From Sporofaciens musculi (lineage in GTDB: Bacteria; Bacillota; Clostridia; Lachnospirales; Lachnospiraceae), in the NCBI RefSeq assembly GCF_009830285.1, contig NZ_WUQX01000001.1, positions 1,860,501 to 1,924,500 of the forward strand: a stretch of DNA of 64,000 nucleotides. Reading direction: 5' to 3'. This document shows positions 55,443 to 64,000 of the stretch, one piece after another (the first letter of the stretch is position 1; each line of letters begins with the position of its first letter). Position numbers and translations under genes: made by a program. Under the pieces are notes generated by a model. That model was not told the DNA's origin. It saw nothing but the letters and a program-made list of their open reading frames with translations, and did not search any database.

Positions 55443-56471
55443 TTAATATTCAACCTCCACCGGCATTCTCACTTTTGCCGATTCCATAACCGCAAGGAGT
55501 GCAAGCACCGTATTAGCCGAATCCTTAAGCGTCACCGGAAATTCCTCCCCAGACAACATACAATCCACAAACCCGCTGATACTCTGGAATGCAAATCCAT
55601 GATGCTTCCCGAAGATTTTATTCTGTACAATCACATCCGGCACCACTACCTTTTGGTCCGTATACTGCTGAATCATATTGTGGTTGCTGGCGTCAATACT
55701 AATCATACCCTTATCTCCGATTACGTTAAACTTAATATCATTTACACAGGGATTGGCGTTAGGCGTAATCCATCCGTTTTCCATCTGAGCGATTCCGCCC
55801 TTGCAGAATTCAATCGTGGTCAGATACTCGTCCACCGTATCCACGCCCTGGCCCTTCAGCACGCCTTCACGGCTTACGCTGTATACCCGCTTCACTTCGT
55901 CATGGAAGAACCAGCGGAGGGTATCCAGACTGTGGCTTCCCAAAAACCATAAAATCGAAGATTTTGCCGCCCAGGGAAGCATATCTGTGGCCACCCATTT
56001 GATATCGTTCAATCGTATGTAGGCGCTGTAAAGATTGCCAAGCTCGCCCCGGTCTACAGCTTCATGGGCGGCGTTAAACGGCGGACTCCAGCGGTTATGT
56101 AAATCTACCATAGCCCGCACCTGATTCTTTTCCACCGCATTTACAATACGGTACACATCCTCCCTTGTTGTGGCAAGAGGCTTTTCAATCAGCATATGCT
56201 TTTTATGCTCGGCCGCGGCCTCTGCTATATCGGCATGGGCAAAGTCCGGCGTTACGATTGCCACGGCGTCGCAGTCTGCCTTTTGAAACATCTCATTGTA
56301 ATCGTCATATACCTCTTTAATTCCAAGTTTAGAGGCCATTGCTTCCGCTTTCTGGCGGTTCATGTCGCAGATTGCGTTTATTTCTGCAAATGGATGCTCC
56401 TGGTAAATTCTGGCATGGTTCTCCCCCCAGATTCCGGCGCCTACAATAGCCATTTTAAGTTTTGAACTCAT
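55443..56471 (-). CDS. Gfo/Idh/MocA family oxidoreductase
   Basis: The 342-residue protein has the N-terminal Rossmann motif (MAIVGAGIWGENHARIY) and the EKPLATT motif with the catalytic-region lysine. A C-terminal substrate domain follows. The start at 56471 has AGGAGG upstream; longer in-frame extensions are not supported. It is the last gene of a sugar ABC transporter operon and probably oxidises the imported sugar or inositol-like compound with NAD. Confidence 0.92.
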   Translation of the reverse strand: MSSKLKMAIVGAGIWGENHARIYQEHPFAEINAICDMNRQKAEAMASKLGIKEVYDDYNEMFQKADCDAVAIVTPDFAHADIAEAAAEHKKHMLIEKPLATTREDVYRIVNAVEKNQVRAMVDLHNRWSPPFNAAHEAVDRGELGNLYSAYIRLNDIKWVATDMLPWAAKSSILWFLGSHSLDTLRWFFHDEVKRVYSVSREGVLKGQGVDTVDEYLTTIEFCKGGIAQMENGWITPNANPCVNDIKFNVIGDKGMISIDASNHNMIQQYTDQKVVVPDVIVQNKIFGKHHGFAFQSISGFVDCMLSGEEFPVTLKDSANTVLALLAVMESAKVRMPVEVEY

Positions 56472-56518
56472 GATTATTCCTCCTACTTCTAAATATAATG
56501 CCCCTTGACCTTCCCACT

Positions 56519-57349
56519 CTATCCTTTCACAGAACCAAATGTCAGGCCGCGGATCATATGCTTTTGTACAATGATTGCAAAAATTAATACCGGCAGAACG
56601 GCCATTACGCCTGTCGCCGCCATTTCTCCCCATTTTACCCCTGATACAGACAGATACATCATGACGGAGGTGGGAATGGTCTTGGCCTGAATACTGGTCA
56701 GGAAATTAGCAAATACAAACTCATTCCACGAGTTAATGACACAGAAAATGGACGTTGCCACAAGTCCAGGGGTAATCAGCGGTAGAAGAATTTTAATGAT
56801 TCCGGTAAGCCTTGAGCAGCCGTCCACCCAGCCTGCCTCCTCCAGTTCAATGGGCATATCCTCGATGAAGCCCCGCATCATCCAGATGGTAAATGGGATA
56901 TTAAAGGTTGTATAGCAGATGATGAGCACCAGTCTGGTATCCAGAAGTCCGGCCATGGAAGCCATCATAAAATAAGGAATCACGACTGCCATGGGCGGCA
57001 GGAATTTCTGACTCAGCACCCAGAAGGCGCGGTCTTCCCGCTTTTTCCATTTGTATCTTGCAAATCCGTAGGCCGCAAAGCTGCCAATCGCCAGTGAAAT
57101 CAGCGTAGATATTACAGCAATTATAAAACTGTTCTGAAAGAAGTCAATGATATTGCTGTCCTCGATAATAGCCTGATAATTCTTCAGAGTCGGCGTCACG
57201 AAAATCTTTGACGGGTCAAGAATGTCTACCCTGTTCCGAAAGCTTACCATAATCATCCATACAAAAGGAAGCAGGCAGGCCATACACATCAAAAGCAGAA
57301 AGACGCTGCGGGCAAGACTTAAGATTTTTCTTTTACCTTTTCGATTCAT
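56519..57349 (-). CDS. Carbohydrate ABC transporter permease (MalG type)
   Basis: The 276-residue membrane protein has six predicted helices and the EAA loop (ELEEAGWVDGCSRLTGIIKILLP), which contacts the ATPase. It overlaps the upstream permease gene by one base. Confidence 0.93.
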   Translation of the reverse strand: MNRKGKRKILSLARSVFLLLMCMACLLPFVWMIMVSFRNRVDILDPSKIFVTPTLKNYQAIIEDSNIIDFFQNSFIIAVISTLISLAIGSFAAYGFARYKWKKREDRAFWVLSQKFLPPMAVVIPYFMMASMAGLLDTRLVLIICYTTFNIPFTIWMMRGFIEDMPIELEEAGWVDGCSRLTGIIKILLPLITPGLVATSIFCVINSWNEFVFANFLTSIQAKTIPTSVMMYLSVSGVKWGEMAATGVMAVLPVLIFAIIVQKHMIRGLTFGSVKG

Positions 57350-58230
57350 TACACAGCTTCCTCCTTCCTCATTCTCTTAATCAGGAATTTACTGATACAG
57401 GTTGTAAGAACAAGCAGCACCAGAGCAATGGCGGCCGCCCGTCCAATCAAGCCGTTCTGGGCGTTAGCCATACGGAATATATGAAGGCTTAAAAACTCCG
57501 TAGCCGTTCCGGGCCCGCCCTGAGTCAAAACGTATGCGACGTCAAACAGCTTCAGACAGTCAATCACCCGAAACAGAAGGGTTAAGTACACAAGCTTCTT
57601 AATCATAGGAATCGTGATATAAAATAATTCCTGAATCCTCGTTGCACCGTCAATAGCAGCAGATTCGTAAGGCTCGTCTGGTACAGAGCGAAGTCCGGCA
57701 TACACAATCAGCGTTACAAAGGGTGTATATTGCCACACATCCACCATAAGAATCGACCAGAAGGCCATTTTCTCGGAAAGCCATGTCACTTTCAGTCCAA
57801 AGAGTGTATTCAGAAAATGGTTTATGATTCCATATTCCGAATTCAGCATCAGCTTCCACATCTGTGCAGCGATGGAAGGGGTGATGACAAGGGGAATGAT
57901 CATAATACCAATTACGAGAGGCTTTAGCTTAAACTCCCAGGAGTTTAAGCATAAACCTGTCAGAAATCCAAGGACTAATTCAACCGCCGTAGCCAGAACC
58001 ATGAACGCCAGACTGATGAACACGGAATGCCAGAAATCTCTGTCAGCTCCGGAAAACAGTCTTACAAAATTCTCAATTCCCACAAACTCTGTTTTGGAAA
58101 AGTCCCAGCCAAGCTGGTAATTTGTAAAGCTGATGATTGTCAGAAATATCGTTGGTATTACGGAAAGCACGATCATCGTCACCATTGCCGGTGCAATGTA
58201 TTTTAAGTATTCTTTCTCTTTCCTTCGCAT
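57349..58230 (-). CDS. Carbohydrate ABC transporter permease (MalF type)
   Basis: The 293-residue protein has six predicted helices and an EAA-type loop (EPYESAAIDGATRIQELFYI). It forms the import channel with the MalG-type protein. No ATPase gene is in the operon; a shared MsmX-type ATPase elsewhere is the usual arrangement in Firmicutes. Confidence 0.93.
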   Translation of the reverse strand: MRRKEKEYLKYIAPAMVTMIVLSVIPTIFLTIISFTNYQLGWDFSKTEFVGIENFVRLFSGADRDFWHSVFISLAFMVLATAVELVLGFLTGLCLNSWEFKLKPLVIGIMIIPLVITPSIAAQMWKLMLNSEYGIINHFLNTLFGLKVTWLSEKMAFWSILMVDVWQYTPFVTLIVYAGLRSVPDEPYESAAIDGATRIQELFYITIPMIKKLVYLTLLFRVIDCLKLFDVAYVLTQGGPGTATEFLSLHIFRMANAQNGLIGRAAAIALVLLVLTTCISKFLIKRMRKEEAV

Positions 58231-58246
58231 GAACCTACCTCTTTCT

Positions 58247-59659
58247 TTACTTAATTAAGTCCTCAATATCCTTCTGCATATCCTCGCATGCCTTGTCGGT
58301 GGTCGTGTCTCCTGTCAGCGCAGAGCTTCCGTAACCGCCTGCAATATCAAGAATCTGGTTAATAGAATCGTGCTGCGGAATCCAGGAGAGTCCCTTTTCT
58401 ACCAGACCGTTTGCAGACTCAAGGGCTGCCTTTTGGGCCTCGTAGGACGGATTGGTTTCCTGAAGCTCGCTATCGTCAAATGCAGACGCCCTTGTTGCAA
58501 CGCCTCCGTTTTCCACATACTCTTTTACCTTTTCCCTGCTTGCCATGTAAGAGATGAAAGCCCACGCAGCGTCCTTATTCTTAGAACTTTCCGGAATCCC
58601 AAGGTTCCAGCCTGCAAGGGCGGCGCCGTCTCCTGCCGGTCCCGTAGGAGTGGGAACGAATGCAACCTTGTCGGATACGGTTGATGCTTCAGGGTCTGTA
58701 ATCTGTCCTGCAAGGGCGGTAGCGTCCAGCCACATGGCTGTCTTTCCAGAGATAAAAGCTCCCAAGGCTTCCTCATGGGTGTAAGAGCCAACATCCGGAG
58801 GCGCGCATTTTAATAACTCAACGAAATATTTAAGAGATTCCTTTGTCTCGTCTGTGGTGCAGGTTACTACCTCGTCGTCAGAGCCAATGGTTTCCTGATC
58901 CAAAAATCCGCCGCCGAAGTTGTACATCAGGCTCATCCAGCCAGATGCGAAATGAATTCCTCTCTGAGCCCTCATGCTTACGCCGTAAAGTCCGTCCTCT
59001 TTTCCGTTAAAGAACTGTGCCAGCTCTAAGAATTCATCCATAGTCTCTGGCGCTTCTTTATCGTATTTTTCAAACAAGTCTGTTCTATAAGCAATAAATC
59101 TTGTCTCGCCGGCAGTCGGGATTCCGTAATTGACTCCGCCCGCGCCAGCGATACCATTGCGGTATGCGGGCATAATGTCCTCATAGTCGAACCATTCCGG
59201 AGTTTTTTCCGTATTTTCAGCGTAGTCGCTGATTGGGACAAGAACATTTTTGGAAGCATATTCGCTCATCCAGAACGCGTCAACCATGAATACGTCATAG
59301 CTTCCGGCGCCCTGGGCGTCTAAGAGTTGTTTGTTTTTAAGGTTTGTCTCCTCAACAATATCCCATACAACCTTGATGCCGGTCAGGTCTGTAAATTCCT
59401 TCTCCATTTTCTTAAAGGCGTCCGTAGACGGATGAGAAGCCATGGCTACCGTAATTTCGGCTCCGTCAAAATTTTTCTTTACAGCCGCGCCCCAGTCCTC
59501 TAAGGTCTTTCCCTCCTCTGCCGTAAAACTTAACTCCTTGCCGCCGCTGCCGTTATTCTTCTCCGTCTCATTTTTGTCCTTAGAGCCGCAGGCTCCAAGC
59601 CCCATTGTCATTGTGCCGGCGAGAATCAAGGACAATATCTTTTTCGTTCTGTTTTTCAT
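58247..59659 (-). CDS. Extracellular sugar-binding lipoprotein (family 1)
   Basis: The 470-residue protein has a lipoprotein signal with lipobox LGAC and modified Cys24, then a Ser/Gly/Lys-rich linker and a family 1 solute-binding fold. Segments such as AWAFISYMASREKVKEY are typical. It captures a sugar outside the membrane and delivers it to the two permeases encoded downstream. Confidence 0.93.
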   Translation of the reverse strand: MKNRTKKILSLILAGTMTMGLGACGSKDKNETEKNNGSGGKELSFTAEEGKTLEDWGAAVKKNFDGAEITVAMASHPSTDAFKKMEKEFTDLTGIKVVWDIVEETNLKNKQLLDAQGAGSYDVFMVDAFWMSEYASKNVLVPISDYAENTEKTPEWFDYEDIMPAYRNGIAGAGGVNYGIPTAGETRFIAYRTDLFEKYDKEAPETMDEFLELAQFFNGKEDGLYGVSMRAQRGIHFASGWMSLMYNFGGGFLDQETIGSDDEVVTCTTDETKESLKYFVELLKCAPPDVGSYTHEEALGAFISGKTAMWLDATALAGQITDPEASTVSDKVAFVPTPTGPAGDGAALAGWNLGIPESSKNKDAAWAFISYMASREKVKEYVENGGVATRASAFDDSELQETNPSYEAQKAALESANGLVEKGLSWIPQHDSINQILDIAGGYGSSALTGDTTTDKACEDMQKDIEDLIK

Positions 59660-59712
59660 ACTTTTTCTCCAATCTTTGATTTCATGCCACTTTGTTGTTT
59701 TGTGCTTCGTCC

Positions 59713-59741
59713 GTTATGCATAACTTCTGTTATGTATTATA
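59713..59741 (-). promoter_or_regulatory. -10 box and GTTATG operator of the sugar operon
   Basis: On the minus strand a TATAAT (59736-59741) lies about 75 bp before the lipoprotein gene; I see no good -35 box. A perfect 12-bp palindrome GTTATGCATAAC (59713-59724) and a further GTTATG half-site (59729-59734) overlap the start-site region. The divergently placed AraC regulator is the obvious candidate, though other regulators are possible. Confidence 0.45.
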
Positions 59742-59845
59742 TAATTTCTTGATTCTTTTGTATTTATTGATTATTATTCGATTTTTACAAAATATTCTCC
59801 TGTTTTTCTGGATTTATGTTATATTATTAACAAAAATTTACATAC

Positions 59846-59882
59846 AAAAAGCTGTTCTTGTATGATTTTTGACAAGAACAGC
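59846..59882 (-). terminator. Terminator of the AraC regulator gene
   Basis: The 11-bp arms 59851-59861 and 59872-59882 pair perfectly. On the minus strand T5 follows (59846-59850). It is 17 bp after the regulator's stop. The rest of 59660-59845 holds the sugar-operon promoter region. Confidence 0.82.
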
Positions 59883-59898
59883 CCTTCTGTAATGCTTT

Positions 59899-60789
59899 TT
59901 ATATGACAGAACGGTTTTTTACAGACCGCTGATAACCGCTTGGAGTCATGTTTGTAATCTGCTTAAAATTACTGGAAAAATGATGTACCGAGCTATAATT
60001 CAATAGCCCTGCAATCTGTGTATAAGTATATTTATCCTCGCTGATCAGCCGCTTGGCTTCTTTGATTTTCATCTGACTGTAATATTCCATCACGCTTACG
60101 CCCATCTGCTTCTTAAAAACTTTCAGGATGTAGCTTTTGGAGAAGGAGAGCTGGCAGCAGATATCATCCAGGGTCACCTTTTGATAAATGGAAGACAGGA
60201 TGATGCCGATTACCTGATCTACGATCATTCGCTCGTTGGCAAAATCGCGGTCCTGGTATATTTCCGGAAGCTTATCCTTAAGATAACTGTTGCGAATTAA
60301 GGTAAGCAGCAGAAGCTCAAGCTGATTTTTTAATTCCTGTAATCCGCCGTAGGGCGCATCTTCTTTTAGTTTAAGCTTTTGCTGGTCAAAAATGTCATAG
60401 GGCCCCTCAAAAACCTTTTGGCCGGCTGCGTAAAGCCGTTTGACAATCTGGGTTTCCTCGCCGTAAAATTTTAGAACGCGGCTTTGTATGGCGGACAATT
60501 CCTTGCACTTACAGTCAAAGCTGATAATAAATGTGCTGGCAAAATCACCGACGGATAAAATATTATGAAGCTCATTAGGGGCGTGGAGATATGCTTCGCC
60601 GGAGGTTACATAGTACTCCTTATCATTGGATACCACCTTTACATTTCCATAATCAATGTATACCAATTCCCAGAAATTATGGCTTTCCCCGATTCCCTCG
60701 AATTCCTTTACATATTCAAAATAGTGAAAGCTGATAAAATTGGATATGCACAGCTTATTTTCTACTCCGGTTCTTTTATAATAATCCAT
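59899..60789 (-). CDS. AraC family transcriptional regulator
   Basis: An N-terminal cupin-like sensing domain (residues 10-140) precedes two helix-turn-helix motifs at the C-terminus (SFSKSYILKVFKKQMGVSVMEY; YTQIAGLLNYSSVHHFSSNFKQ). The ATG at 60789 has GAGGAAA upstream and is preferred to 60810. It is transcribed in the same direction as, and upstream of, the sugar operon but is separated from it by a terminator. It probably senses the imported sugar and activates the operon. A minus-strand TATAAT at 60822-60827 is its likely -10 box. I see nothing else in the 280-bp gap 60790-61069. Confidence 0.9.
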   Translation of the reverse strand: MDYYKRTGVENKLCISNFISFHYFEYVKEFEGIGESHNFWELVYIDYGNVKVVSNDKEYYVTSGEAYLHAPNELHNILSVGDFASTFIISFDCKCKELSAIQSRVLKFYGEETQIVKRLYAAGQKVFEGPYDIFDQQKLKLKEDAPYGGLQELKNQLELLLLTLIRNSYLKDKLPEIYQDRDFANERMIVDQVIGIILSSIYQKVTLDDICCQLSFSKSYILKVFKKQMGVSVMEYYSQMKIKEAKRLISEDKYTYTQIAGLLNYSSVHHFSSNFKQITNMTPSGYQRSVKNRSVI

Positions 60790-61069
60790 TCTTTTTCCTC
60801 GACCTGACATGTATTTCTTTCATTATAACATTAAAATTTCTGTAATTCCATTGGCATTAGATTCTAAAAAATGTCTTGACATTATTTTTCTAAATTTGGG
60901 GAAGATATAAATAATATCAGAAGCAGCTTTTTGAAGAACAGGGCATTTTGTAAGAATTTGTAGGAATATGCAAGAATTCTGGTTTTGCGGTATAAAATCC
61001 CTTCATTTACAGATAATAGTATCATTACGAACAGTGATATGAAAATCTACAGATGGAGGAATCGATACT

Positions 61070-61618
61070 ATGAAAGCAACAGGAATTGTACGTAGAATAG
61101 ATGATTTGGGCAGGGTGGTAATTCCAAAGGAGATCCGGAGAACATTGCGGATTCGTGAGGGAGACCCCTTGGAAATCTTCACCGACAGGGAGGGCGAGAT
61201 CATCTTAAAAAAATATTCTCCCATTGGAGAACTGTCAACATTTGCAAAACAGTATGCAGAAAGCCTTGCCCAGACCATCAACTGTCTGGTGTGCGTCTGC
61301 GACATGGATCAGATCATTGCAGCGGCGGGAAATGGGAAAAAAGAGCTTCAGGACAAGTATATCAGCAGACAGTTAGAGAAGAGCCTTGGCAGCAGGACCC
61401 AGCTTGCGGCTTCAGCAGGAGATAAGGGATATATTCCTATTATAGATGCCCAGGATGAGGATTATGAGCATGAGATTATCAGCCCAATCATCTGCGAGGG
61501 AGACATTATCGGCGGTGTAATCCTGTTATCCCGCGACCCCAAGAAGAAGCTCTCGGAATTAGAGCAGAAGATGGCAATGTGTGCGGCAGGCTTTTTGGGA
61601 AGCCAGATGGAGCAGTAG
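61070..61618 (+). CDS. spoVT: Stage V sporulation protein T
   Basis: The 182-residue protein has an AbrB-type swapped-hairpin DNA-binding domain (MKATGIVRRIDDLGRVVIPKE) and a GAF-like C-terminal domain. Length and both domains match SpoVT, a forespore regulator of sigma-G-dependent genes. ATGGAGGAA precedes the start. Its presence points to an endospore former. Confidence 0.93.
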   Translation: MKATGIVRRIDDLGRVVIPKEIRRTLRIREGDPLEIFTDREGEIILKKYSPIGELSTFAKQYAESLAQTINCLVCVCDMDQIIAAAGNGKKELQDKYISRQLEKSLGSRTQLAASAGDKGYIPIIDAQDEDYEHEIISPIICEGDIIGGVILLSRDPKKKLSELEQKMAMCAAGFLGSQMEQ

Positions 61619-61704
61619 GACAAATAGGTTTTCAGATTCTTTTTGATTCCAGGAATAAATTCAACATTTCTGTCATACCTTGTGATAGACAAGGAGGGAT
61701 GGGA

Positions 61705-62079
61705 ATGGAAAGAAAGCTCCAAAAAGATTCGTGGATCATGTGGGTGTTAAAATCGCTGCTGGTTTCTTATGTTATTACAGGGATCCTGCTTTTGCTTTTG
61801 GCGGTTGCGCTGTTTAGGTTTGAGCTGAATGAAAAAGCTGTGTCCGCAGCTATTGTTGCAATCTATATCATAGCAACTCTGCTTGGCGGGATTATCATCG
61901 GGAAGTTTGCTAAGGTGAGGAGATATCTGTGGGGGATGGGTCTTGGGATTGGCTATTTTGCCTTGCTTCTGCTGATTACCCTTGGGGTGTACCGCACGTT
62001 AAACGGAGACGCGGCAAATCTGGTAACCACGCTGATTCTGTGCGCGGGAGGCGGAATGGCAGGCGGAATGCTGTCCTGA
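61705..62079 (+). CDS. TIGR04086-type small membrane protein
   Basis: The 124-residue protein has four predicted membrane helices (about residues 12-36, 45-65, 75-92, 103-122), with glycine-rich LLGGIIIGK and GGGMAGGML. It resembles the TIGR04086 family, commonly upstream of SCIFF genes in Clostridia. The ATG at 61705 has AGGAGG 7 bp upstream and is preferred to 61699. No function is known. Confidence 0.8.
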   Translation: MERKLQKDSWIMWVLKSLLVSYVITGILLLLLAVALFRFELNEKAVSAAIVAIYIIATLLGGIIIGKFAKVRRYLWGMGLGIGYFALLLLITLGVYRTLNGDAANLVTTLILCAGGGMAGGMLS

Positions 62080-62102
62080 TTTTCATTTTATGCACTTCCT
62101 TA

Positions 62103-62131
62103 TTGCGAAAATGAAGATGTAATGTTATAAT
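62103..62131 (+). promoter_or_regulatory. Promoter of the SCIFF gene
   Basis: TTGCGA (62103-62108) and TATAAT (62126-62131) are 17 bp apart, about 40 bp before the SCIFF start. Confidence 0.65.
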
Positions 62132-62168
62132 AACAGAAGTCTAGCAAAAAATAAGGAGGAACATGACC

Positions 62169-62312
62169 ATGAAGCATGTAAAGACATTAAATACACAGAC
62201 CATGAACAACAGTTTGAAAAAGGGCGGATGCGGCGAGTGCCAGACATCTTGTCAGTCAGCATGTAAGACATCTTGTACAGTTGGCAATCAGACCTGTGAG
62301 CAGAAGAAATAA
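62169..62312 (+). CDS. scfA: SCIFF six-cysteine ranthipeptide precursor
   Basis: The 47-residue peptide begins MKHVKTLNTQTMNNSLKKGG and carries six cysteines in its C-terminal half (CGEC, TSC, SAC, TSC and a last one at QTC). This is the SCIFF (six cysteines in forty-five residues) family, very conserved in Clostridia. Its maturase forms Cys-to-Thr-type thioether bridges. The ATG at 62169 has AGGAGG 9 bp upstream; the ATG at 62163 is too close. Confidence 0.95.
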   Translation: MKHVKTLNTQTMNNSLKKGGCGECQTSCQSACKTSCTVGNQTCEQKK

Positions 62313-62355
62313 GTCGATTTGGAATGATGGCGCTGCTGCGGTTTTGCCGTAGGCC

Positions 62356-62383
62356 AAGAATCCCGTAAAGCGGGATTCTTTTT
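62356..62383 (+). terminator. Attenuator-type terminator between SCIFF and maturase
   Basis: AAGAATCCCG (62356-62365) pairs perfectly with CGGGATTCTT (62371-62380), followed by T5 (62379-62383). It would let the precursor be made in excess over the maturase. Confidence 0.8.
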
Positions 62384-62471
62384 CTGTTTGCCGCAAGCAT
62401 ACCAAAAAGGGCGTACAGTAATACATAAGGAAGCTGACATAGGTGTCAGAATGTGAAAGGGGTACATAATC

Positions 62472-63875
62472 TTGATACATCAGTATCAGAATAATGGATA
62501 CAATATTGTTATGGATGTCGTAAGCGGTGCGGTTCATGTGGTTGACCAGCTTTGCTACGACGTCATTTCTGAATTAGATCAATTTTGTAAAGAGCAGGAA
62601 GAACCTACATTAGAGATGTTGAAGAAGCCTCAGGTATTGGACGGGCTAATGCAGGCTCTTGGCGGGAAATATGCAAAGGATGAGCTTATGGAGGCCCTGT
62701 CGGACGTGACGGAGTTGACGCAGGCAGGCCAGTTATTTGTAAAAGATACTTATGAGAGCATGATTGAAGCTGTGAAGAAGCGAAAGACGGTGGTGAAAGC
62801 CCTGTGTCTTCACATAGCCCATGACTGCAATCTTGCCTGCAGGTACTGTTTTGCAGAGGAAGGGGAATACCATGGCAGGCGGGCTTTAATGAGCTATGAG
62901 GTGGGGAAGAAGGCGCTGGATTTCTTAATTGCAAGCTCTGGTAACCGCAGGAATCTTGAGGTGGATTTCTTTGGCGGCGAGCCGCTGATGAACTGGCAGG
63001 TGGTAAAAGACCTGGTTGCCTATGGAAGAAGGCAGGAAAAGGTTCATGACAAGCATTTCCGTTTTACGGTCACTACCAACGGCGTACTTTTGAACGACGA
63101 GATTTTGGAATTTGTCAATCGGGAGATGGACAATGTGGTGCTGAGCCTGGACGGGCGTAAGGAGGTCAATGACCGTATGCGTCCGTTTCGCAATGGAAAG
63201 GGAAGCTATGACCTGATTGTTCCCAAGTTTCAGCGGCTTGCAGAAAGCCGCAATCAGGAGAGATATTACATTCGTGGGACATTTACCCGTAATAACCTGG
63301 ACTTTTCGGAGGATATCCTACATTTTGCAGAGCTTGGGTTTAAGCAGATGTCTATAGAACCTGTGGTGGGCTCTGAGAGCGACCCTTACGCCATTCGTAC
63401 TCAGGATCTTCCAAAGATTATGGAGGAGTACGATAAGCTGGCGAAGGTGATGATTGAGCGAGAAAAAGAAGGAAAAGGTTTCAATTTCTTTCATTTTATG
63501 ATAGACTTAGACGGTGGGCCCTGCGTGGCGAAGCGCTTGTCAGGATGCGGTTCTGGAACCGAGTATCTGGCAGTAACGCCGTGGGGGGATTTGTATCCGT
63601 GTCATCAGTTTGTAGGTCAGGAAGATTTCCTGATGGGAAATGTAGAGCAAGGGATCATAAGACCGGAGATTGCAGACGATTTCCGAAGCTGTAATGTCTA
63701 TTCCAAGGAAAAATGCAGGGATTGCTTCGCAAAATTTTACTGCAGCGGCGGATGTATGGCTAATGCCTACAATTTCCACGGCACAATCCATGACACCTAT
63801 GAGATCGGATGCGAGATGCAAAGAAAGCGTGTTGAGTGCGCAATTATGATAAAAGCTGCTTTGGCGGATAAGTAG
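62472..63875 (+). CDS. scfB: SCIFF thioether-forming radical SAM maturase
   Basis: The 467-residue enzyme has an N-terminal peptide-recognition region (NGYNIVMDVVSGAVHVVD). The radical SAM motif C-x3-C-x2-C is in CNLACRYC, and FFGGEPL follows. A SPASM domain has its cysteines in CGSGTEYL, YPCHQF, CRDCFAKFYCSGGC and IGCEMQ. It binds one SAM-cleaving and two auxiliary [4Fe-4S] clusters and cross-links the SCIFF peptide. It starts at a TTG with GAAAGGGG upstream, giving the family N-terminus MIHQYQ. Confidence 0.95.
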   Translation: MIHQYQNNGYNIVMDVVSGAVHVVDQLCYDVISELDQFCKEQEEPTLEMLKKPQVLDGLMQALGGKYAKDELMEALSDVTELTQAGQLFVKDTYESMIEAVKKRKTVVKALCLHIAHDCNLACRYCFAEEGEYHGRRALMSYEVGKKALDFLIASSGNRRNLEVDFFGGEPLMNWQVVKDLVAYGRRQEKVHDKHFRFTVTTNGVLLNDEILEFVNREMDNVVLSLDGRKEVNDRMRPFRNGKGSYDLIVPKFQRLAESRNQERYYIRGTFTRNNLDFSEDILHFAELGFKQMSIEPVVGSESDPYAIRTQDLPKIMEEYDKLAKVMIEREKEGKGFNFFHFMIDLDGGPCVAKRLSGCGSGTEYLAVTPWGDLYPCHQFVGQEDFLMGNVEQGIIRPEIADDFRSCNVYSKEKCRDCFAKFYCSGGCMANAYNFHGTIHDTYEIGCEMQRKRVECAIMIKAALADK

Positions 63876-63889
63876 AAAGGATGTTTACC

Positions 63890-64000
63890 ATGAAGAAGAA
63901 CAGAGGTATCATATGCCTGATACTGACGGTGGTTCTGATTGCACTGATGGGATTTACCGTACTGGTGGGCTTCGGTAAGACCGAAACCGGTGCGATGAAG
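63890..64000 (+). CDS. secD: Protein translocase subunit SecD, 5' part
   Basis: The 37 visible codons read MKKNRGIICLILTVVLIALM followed by GFTVLVGFG, the signal-anchor helix of SecD. Its place directly after the SCIFF maturase is the usual order in Clostridia. AAAGG precedes the ATG; the gene continues outside the window. Confidence 0.8.
   Translation, partial: MKKNRGIICLILTVVLIALMGFTVLVGFGKTETGAMK

Noticed and set aside
56472..56633. N-terminal extension of the Gfo/Idh/MocA oxidoreductase by 54 residues.
   Set aside because: The extension does not resemble the family and overlaps the upstream permease; AGGAGG is placed correctly for the start at 56471.

Overview
The window looks like a chromosome segment of a spore-forming member of the Clostridia, most likely Lachnospiraceae. 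The support is a SpoVT regulator, the SCIFF six-cysteine peptide with its radical SAM maturase next to a secD start, a DUF5717-type giant protein and DUF3791/DUF3990 genes. Housekeeping genes flank a large accessory island (about 8.4 to 55.3 kb).

Layout. 1-8344: a large Lachnospiraceae protein (5' end outside the window), a RidA protein, an Mrp/NBP35 ATPase, an AAA/DUF4143 ATPase behind a 33-bp tandem repeat, and a BceRS-like two-component system. 8488-10721: a type II restriction-modification operon (ApaLI-like endonuclease plus DPPF methyltransferase). 10722-27169: exopolysaccharide (EPS) locus 1. 27169-28822: an IS66 remnant and a DUF3791-DUF3990-DUF3791 module. 28820-55341: EPS locus 2. 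55443-60789 (minus strand): a sugar ABC importer, an oxidoreductase and an AraC regulator. 61070-64000: spoVT, a small membrane protein, SCIFF, its maturase and the start of secD.

Main observation. Each EPS locus starts with a segment of about 180 bp flanked by perfect 29-bp inverted repeats. Each repeat has the form of a tyrosine-recombinase site: two palindromic arms of at least 9-12 bp around a 7-bp asymmetric spacer. Each segment carries a clean promoter (TTGACT-N17-TACAAT) that points AWAY from the EPS genes in this assembly. Inversion would turn it toward two tandem NusG-family antiterminators and the operon. Arms are the same in both loci but the spacers differ (TAACTTC, TATCTTC), and each spacer is matched exactly by its inverted partner. 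I read this as two orthogonal phase-variable promoter switches, both OFF here, coupled to processive antitermination. The logic resembles the invertible promoter/UpxY arrangement of Bacteroides capsule loci. No recombinase gene lies in the window.

How the genes work together. Both loci encode a PglE/EpsN-like aminotransferase, a PglC/EpsL-like initiating phosphosugar transferase, and a shared module of GT2, metallo-beta-lactamase-fold protein, ATP-grasp ligase and SDR. An AT-rich variable block follows, with glycosyltransferases, Wzy, Wzx, a pyruvyltransferase and an FrhB-like iron-sulfur protein. Locus 2 adds an FkbH/ACP/LpxD-like set, probably for glyceryl-type acylation, and fuses several functions that are separate in locus 1. 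Nine EPS genes carry frameshifts, most at homopolymers. These are either slippage or decay of silent operons, or assembly errors; the sequence alone cannot decide.
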